Shown in pieces: positions 43,420 to 46,681 of a stretch of DNA of 46,681 bases. The DNA is taken from contig JAUWMI010000034.1 of assembly GCA_030613245.1 (NCBI GenBank), positions 1 to 46,681 of the forward strand, read 5' to 3'. The translations under genes were made by a program, and so were the position numbers. The stretch is from Candidatus Sumerlaeota bacterium. GTDB lineage: Bacteria; Sumerlaeota; Sumerlaeia; MWCT01; JAUWMI01. The number at the start of each line of letters is the position of its first letter. Within the stretch, counting starts at the first letter, position 1. The notes under the pieces were generated by a model. It saw only the letters and a program-made list of their open reading frames with translations, was not told where the DNA came from and did no database searches.

Positions 43420-44517
43420 TTACGCCATGGCGGTAATAGCGCCGCGATCGCCGGATGCGGCCATGCCTGCAATAAAGCGCTTGTAGGCATAGAAGTCATC
43501 GCAGGCCTTTTTGCCATCCTCGAAGGTAATTATCTTGTCGCGCACGAGGTCGGCGAGCGCCTGATCAATTGTCTGCATGTCATTCTCGCGACCGCGGATA
43601 ATGCCGAAGATGTCGGGGACGCGGTTGTCTTTAATCAATTTCGCTACAACGGAATTGACTAGCATGATTTCCATCGCAGCGATCCGGCCTTTGCCGTCAG
43701 CCGTTTTGACAAGACGCTGAGTAACAGTGGCCTTGAGATTGAGCGCAAGCTGCTCGCGCAGGAGCTCGTGCTCCCCTTCTGGGAAGTGGCCTATGATGCG
43801 CTGGACAGTGTGCAGAGCGCCGGTAGTGTGCAGGGTGCTGATGACGAGGTGGCCGGTTTCTGCTGCTTTGATGGCGACGCGGATGGTCTCGACATCGCGC
43901 ATTTCACCGATCATGATGACGTCTGGATCGCTGCGTAAGCTCTGGCGTAGCGCAGTGTTAAAGTCTGCGACGTCTTTACCGATTTCACGCTGACTGATAA
44001 TACTTTTGACGTTCTTGAATTTGTACTCAATTGGGTCTTCCACAGTAATCACGCGCCGGGCTTCCAAGAGGTTCAAGTGATTGATCATAGCGGCCAGGGT
44101 TGTTGACTTGCCGCAGCCCGTAATACCGGTGACCAGCACCAAGCCCCGCTGGAGCAGTGCAATGCGCTTGATCACCTCGGGCATGCGGAGATCATCAATA
44201 GTTGGAACACGATAGGGAATCCAGCGCATGGCGATGCTAAGCTTGTCTTCCTGGAAAAAGGCAATGCAGCGATATCGAGCCTTTTCTTCTAGCTGATAGG
44301 AGAAGTCAACACCACGCTCGCGCTGGAGCACGTCGTTCAGATGTTCGGGCAAGATTGTTCGGAGTACTTTTGACATGTCATTGGCTGTAAGCTTTGGCGC
44401 ATCAACACGGCGCAAGTCGCCGGTAATCCGCAGATAGGGTTTTATCCCTTCAATAAGGTGAATATCCGAGGCCCCCAATTTCACGGCCCCGTTCAATAAT
44501 GATTTCAAGTTTACCAA
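43420..44517 (-). CDS. pilT: PilT-like twitching motility ATPase
   Basis: A 365-residue pilus retraction-type ATPase. N-terminal LGASDIHLIEGIKPYLRITG, Walker A GITGCGKSTTLAA, Asp-rich VEDPIEYKF, Walker B-like DPDVIMIGEMRD and His box GHLVISTLHTTGALHTVQRI. It starts at TTG 44517: AAGGAG (44531-44526) is 8 nt upstream. The frame extends to 44556 but that start lacks a ribosome site and the family N-terminus begins here. Powers pilus retraction if a type IV pilus exists; only a prepilin (612-1262) is otherwise seen. PilB/PilC are not in the window. Confidence 0.93.
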   Translation of the reverse strand: MVNLKSLLNGAVKLGASDIHLIEGIKPYLRITGDLRRVDAPKLTANDMSKVLRTILPEHLNDVLQRERGVDFSYQLEEKARYRCIAFFQEDKLSIAMRWIPYRVPTIDDLRMPEVIKRIALLQRGLVLVTGITGCGKSTTLAAMINHLNLLEARRVITVEDPIEYKFKNVKSIISQREIGKDVADFNTALRQSLRSDPDVIMIGEMRDVETIRVAIKAAETGHLVISTLHTTGALHTVQRIIGHFPEGEHELLREQLALNLKATVTQRLVKTADGKGRIAAMEIMLVNSVVAKLIKDNRVPDIFGIIRGRENDMQTIDQALADLVRDKIITFEDGKKACDDFYAYKRFIAGMAASGDRGAITAMA

Positions 44518-44616
44518 GACATCTACTCCTTTCTGAGAAAATAATTGTCTTCCCAAATCGCAAGGCGCGAGAGGGCTTTTAGCGAATTAGGCATGCCAGA
44601 TCAACAATAATTTTTA

Positions 44617-44970
44617 GGCTCTTCGTCAGATAGGTTAGCAAAATAGCGATCGAAACACATAGGAAATACAGGTTCGTTAGGCTTTTGCAGAGAGGATTGC
44701 GTTCATAACAATCTGTTCTTGTAGCCCCCTCACCCCATCCCTCTCCCCCCAGGGGAGAGGGAAGTAGGGTTCTCCGTCTGCTGAAATATCATCTCCTTAC
44801 GAATGTCAGTGATTTTGTCTGTCATGGTTTGGCTGCGCGAAAATGAACAGCAGTCTGCTCAGTGTTTTTTTCTCTCCCCTGGGGGGAGAGGATCAAGGTG
44901 AGGTTGAAAATGCGCCTTGTGCGTAGGGATTATTTCTCTCCTGAAATGCTAACTCATTTGACAAAGAGCC
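44617..44970 (-). repeat. Complete, composite MITE-like element (354 bp)
   Basis: Ends GGCTCTTCGTCAGATAGG (44617-) and TTTGACAAAGAGCC (44957-44970). Interior has two CCCTCTCCCC/GGGGAGAGGG hairpins (around 44738-44760 and 44873-44891) and the conserved block around GGTTGAAAATGCGCCTTGTG. It is longer than the 235-256-bp copies and could be two elements fused. Confidence 0.8.
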
Positions 44971-45073
44971 CAATTTTTATGGCGGACCGAACTTTTTTGT
45001 GTTGCTCTTTTGCGTCCGCGCGTGGGACGTCCGTGCCACGTCTTTATTAAATTTCCGCTCTCTCCGGAGGCTA

Positions 45074-46291
45074 TCATTCCAGCACGGGCCGTTTGGCAAT
45101 GCAGAAGGCATTGGTCCAGAACTCTGTATAGTTTGCCGCCTTGGGGTCAAAGCTACTGACCTGATAGCGAGGCGGCGAAAGATGGATGAACTCCTGTTTG
45201 CCTTTATAGATACCGGTATGCATGACACTGCCAGTAAAACCGACGAAGTAAAGGAGGTCACCGGGCTGGATTTCTTCGCGAAACCAGCGCATGCCTGCGA
45301 GTTCGCCCACCAGCACCTGTTGCTTGGCATCGCGTGGCAGACTCAGGCCTAGAGCCCTGAATATAGTCCACACGAATCCCGAACAGTCGGCCCCGGCAGT
45401 GGATTTAGCGCCAAACACATAAGGGGTATCACGAAAATTCTGCGTGATTTCAAGCATGCGGTTGCGGAAATTTTTTCCGCCCAAGGAACTCCGGCTGACT
45501 ATCTCCATCGGCACCACGATGGTTCGATCGTCGGGAAGCATGACGCGCAGCCGTTTAGTCGCCGGCTTGGGCTGTTCCCGCGCAACGCGAAGCTTTGCGC
45601 CGAACGGAATGCTCCTCTCTCCATCTCCATAATCCTTCAGAAACACAACCTTTGGAGCACGCTGGAAGGCCTGAAATTCAGCTTTGGTCATAAGTCTGAC
45701 AGCATCGGCCCGGATGTAGCCGAGATAGCCGATCGGGCTGTGACAGAGATAATAACCCGCAGGATCGTAGCGGAGCAGGTAGATCGGATCCCCAAAAAGA
45801 CACTCCGTCATTAGGCCCGACTTTGGATCGGGTTTCGCGTAGGTCAACTCTGCAGGCGTGGTGACCAGACCGAATAGCTTGTTGCCGAGATTTTCTGATG
45901 GCAGCACTTCAATCTGATCGTCAATATTTCTGAAACCCAAACGCTCGAGCGCGCCGAGATAGCTCTGCTTCAGCTCGACGAAATTGACGCTGCCGCTCGC
46001 CACCACCCTTCCGTTCACGGCCGTTGTCTGTACGTCCCAGTAAAAGAGCGTGCGGTCAAGCTTGATCGCGTCTGGAAAGCGCTGTGCATAGCGGCTAAGT
46101 TCTGTCACCCGGCCAACGCCGTCGGGCTCAAGCTCGTTCGTGAGCCCTTTAAAAAAACGCTCCTGCCATTCCAGATACTTTGGCTTCTCATCAGGACTCG
46201 GGAAAGAGGTCTGCTGGGCGAGGAGATAGCCTCCAAGGCCAACCAGTAACAATACGATACTGCAGGTACAAAACAGGTGACGTTTCGTCAT
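45074..46291 (-). CDS. NlpC/P60 peptidoglycan hydrolase-like protein, exported
   Basis: A 405-residue exported cell-wall hydrolase. The signal peptide (CTCSIVLLLVGLGGYLLAQQ) ends near residue 26. The N-terminal ~250 residues hold one or two SH3-like beta domains (YYLCHSPIGYLGYIRADAVR is typical of a bacterial SH3 strand). The C-terminal NlpC/P60 domain has C303 (ADCSGFVW), H358 (SVMHTGIYKG) and H370 (FIHLSPP), the expected Cys-His-(polar) triad. It cleaves peptide bonds in peptidoglycan stems. AGGAGG before ATG 46291 supports the start. No operon partner. Confidence 0.92.
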   Translation of the reverse strand: MTKRHLFCTCSIVLLLVGLGGYLLAQQTSFPSPDEKPKYLEWQERFFKGLTNELEPDGVGRVTELSRYAQRFPDAIKLDRTLFYWDVQTTAVNGRVVASGSVNFVELKQSYLGALERLGFRNIDDQIEVLPSENLGNKLFGLVTTPAELTYAKPDPKSGLMTECLFGDPIYLLRYDPAGYYLCHSPIGYLGYIRADAVRLMTKAEFQAFQRAPKVVFLKDYGDGERSIPFGAKLRVAREQPKPATKRLRVMLPDDRTIVVPMEIVSRSSLGGKNFRNRMLEITQNFRDTPYVFGAKSTAGADCSGFVWTIFRALGLSLPRDAKQQVLVGELAGMRWFREEIQPGDLLYFVGFTGSVMHTGIYKGKQEFIHLSPPRYQVSSFDPKAANYTEFWTNAFCIAKRPVLE

Positions 46292-46558
46292 TAGCTCTTC
46301 CTCCTTCGGCGGACAGGCCCTCCTGAATGTAGGGCGTCACAACTCCTATTATTGGTGGTTAATTGCGTATAGTGCGACATGTGGTTTGTTGAAAAAGGTT
46401 AGCCGCGACAATTGGACTTATTAAAGCATCACGAGAGCTTAGCGTCAATGGCGAAGTAAGACGACTTCCTGGGAAAGTCGAATCGAAAATTGAAGATTGT
46501 AAAATGCAAATTTTAAAACAAAGAAGGAAATTTTCAATCCAATGTTTACAATCTATAT

Positions 46559-46681
46559 GGCTGTTTCTCAAATGAGTTAGCATTTTGGGAGAGATAATCC
46601 CTACGCACAAGGCGCATTTTCAACCTCACCTCGCCTGAGGCGGGTAAACCTTACTCCTCTCGCCTAGGCGAGAGGGAAGGG
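46559..46681 (+). repeat. MITE-like copy cut by window end
   Basis: Starts GGCTGTTTCTCAAATGAG and continues through AATCCCTACGCACAAGG and CTCTCGCCTAGGCGAGAG, matching the 25601-25856 and 44617-44970 copies. The right end is outside the window. The preceding stretch 46292-46558 is A/T-rich with no gene. Confidence 0.85.

Noticed and set aside
1-46681. TAG reassignment to an amino acid throughout the genome
   Set aside because: Two open-frame TAGs suggested it, but YhaM, ApgM, NrdJ, RuvA and RuvB all end in TAG at the expected C-terminus.
1-46681. tRNA, rRNA, CRISPR array, phage or riboswitch
   Set aside because: I looked for T-arm-like motifs, regular spaced repeats, integrases and B12-type leaders near nrdJ and saw none. 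A covariance search was not possible.

Overview
The window is about 46.7 kb of bacterial DNA of moderate GC. I see no rRNA, tRNA, CRISPR array or prophage. Features fitting an uncultured, diderm, probably anaerobic bacterium are: a prepilin whose N-terminal region resembles those of lineages such as Sumerlaeota (BRC1), Hydrogenedentota and Omnitrophota; secreted multidomain proteins with long Thr-Pro linkers; a superoxide reductase; a cobalamin-dependent (class II) ribonucleotide reductase; a CoA-disulfide-reductase-like enzyme; and an iron-sulfur operon with MvhD-like and MetV-like proteins. The phylum assignment is inference only. Both window ends lie inside copies of the same short dispersed repeat, so the window is probably a contig that broke at repeats.

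Layout. 0-1.3 kb: two abutting repeat copies, then a prepilin behind a good sigma70-type promoter. 2.2-6 kb (minus): DUF58 protein and TgpA-like transglutaminase. 6.5-8.8 kb (plus): a secreted beta-helix-like protein and superoxide reductase. 8.9-20.5 kb (minus): a secretome island with a cysteine-ladder beta-helix protein, a matrixin metalloprotease with a small secreted partner, and a C25 (gingipain-like) protease. All three large proteins end in two tandem copies of a ~160-residue domain that I do not recognise. The matrixin gene is interrupted by an in-frame TAG exactly where the paralogous domains have an invariant Tyr. 21.4-35.9 kb: mostly housekeeping genes (YhaM-type exoribonuclease, DUF6391-like membrane protein, archaeal-type phosphoglycerate mutase, NrdJ, RuvC, RuvA, RuvB with a glycosidase-like gene between ruvA and ruvB, and a CoA-disulfide reductase/rhodanese fusion). 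36.1-39.8 kb (minus): a tight seven-gene operon (ArsR regulator, polyferredoxin, two MetV-like proteins, MvhD-ferredoxin fusion, FmdB zinc ribbon, methyltransferase). 40.2-41.8 kb (plus): a secreted duplicated-domain protein and RecO. 42.1-46.3 kb (minus): a DUF1016/YhcG-type nuclease gene broken by a TAG, PilT and an NlpC/P60 hydrolase.

The spaces between genes are unusually rich in repeats. One family is a 235-354 bp element with ~23-bp terminal inverted repeats (MITE-like; four complete copies and several partial ones). A second is a set of short palindromes sharing GTAGGG outer arms but with inner arms that differ from copy to copy while staying self-complementary. REP-like pairs and an unrelated ~490-bp inverted-repeat-bounded segment also occur.

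The two best candidates for undescribed biology are (1) the shared tandem C-terminal domain on the secreted proteins, which looks like a common surface-attachment, secretion or ligand-binding module, and (2) the ArsR-controlled iron-sulfur operon, which carries MetV-like and MvhD-like electron-transfer parts without HdrA or MetF partners in the operon or elsewhere in the window.
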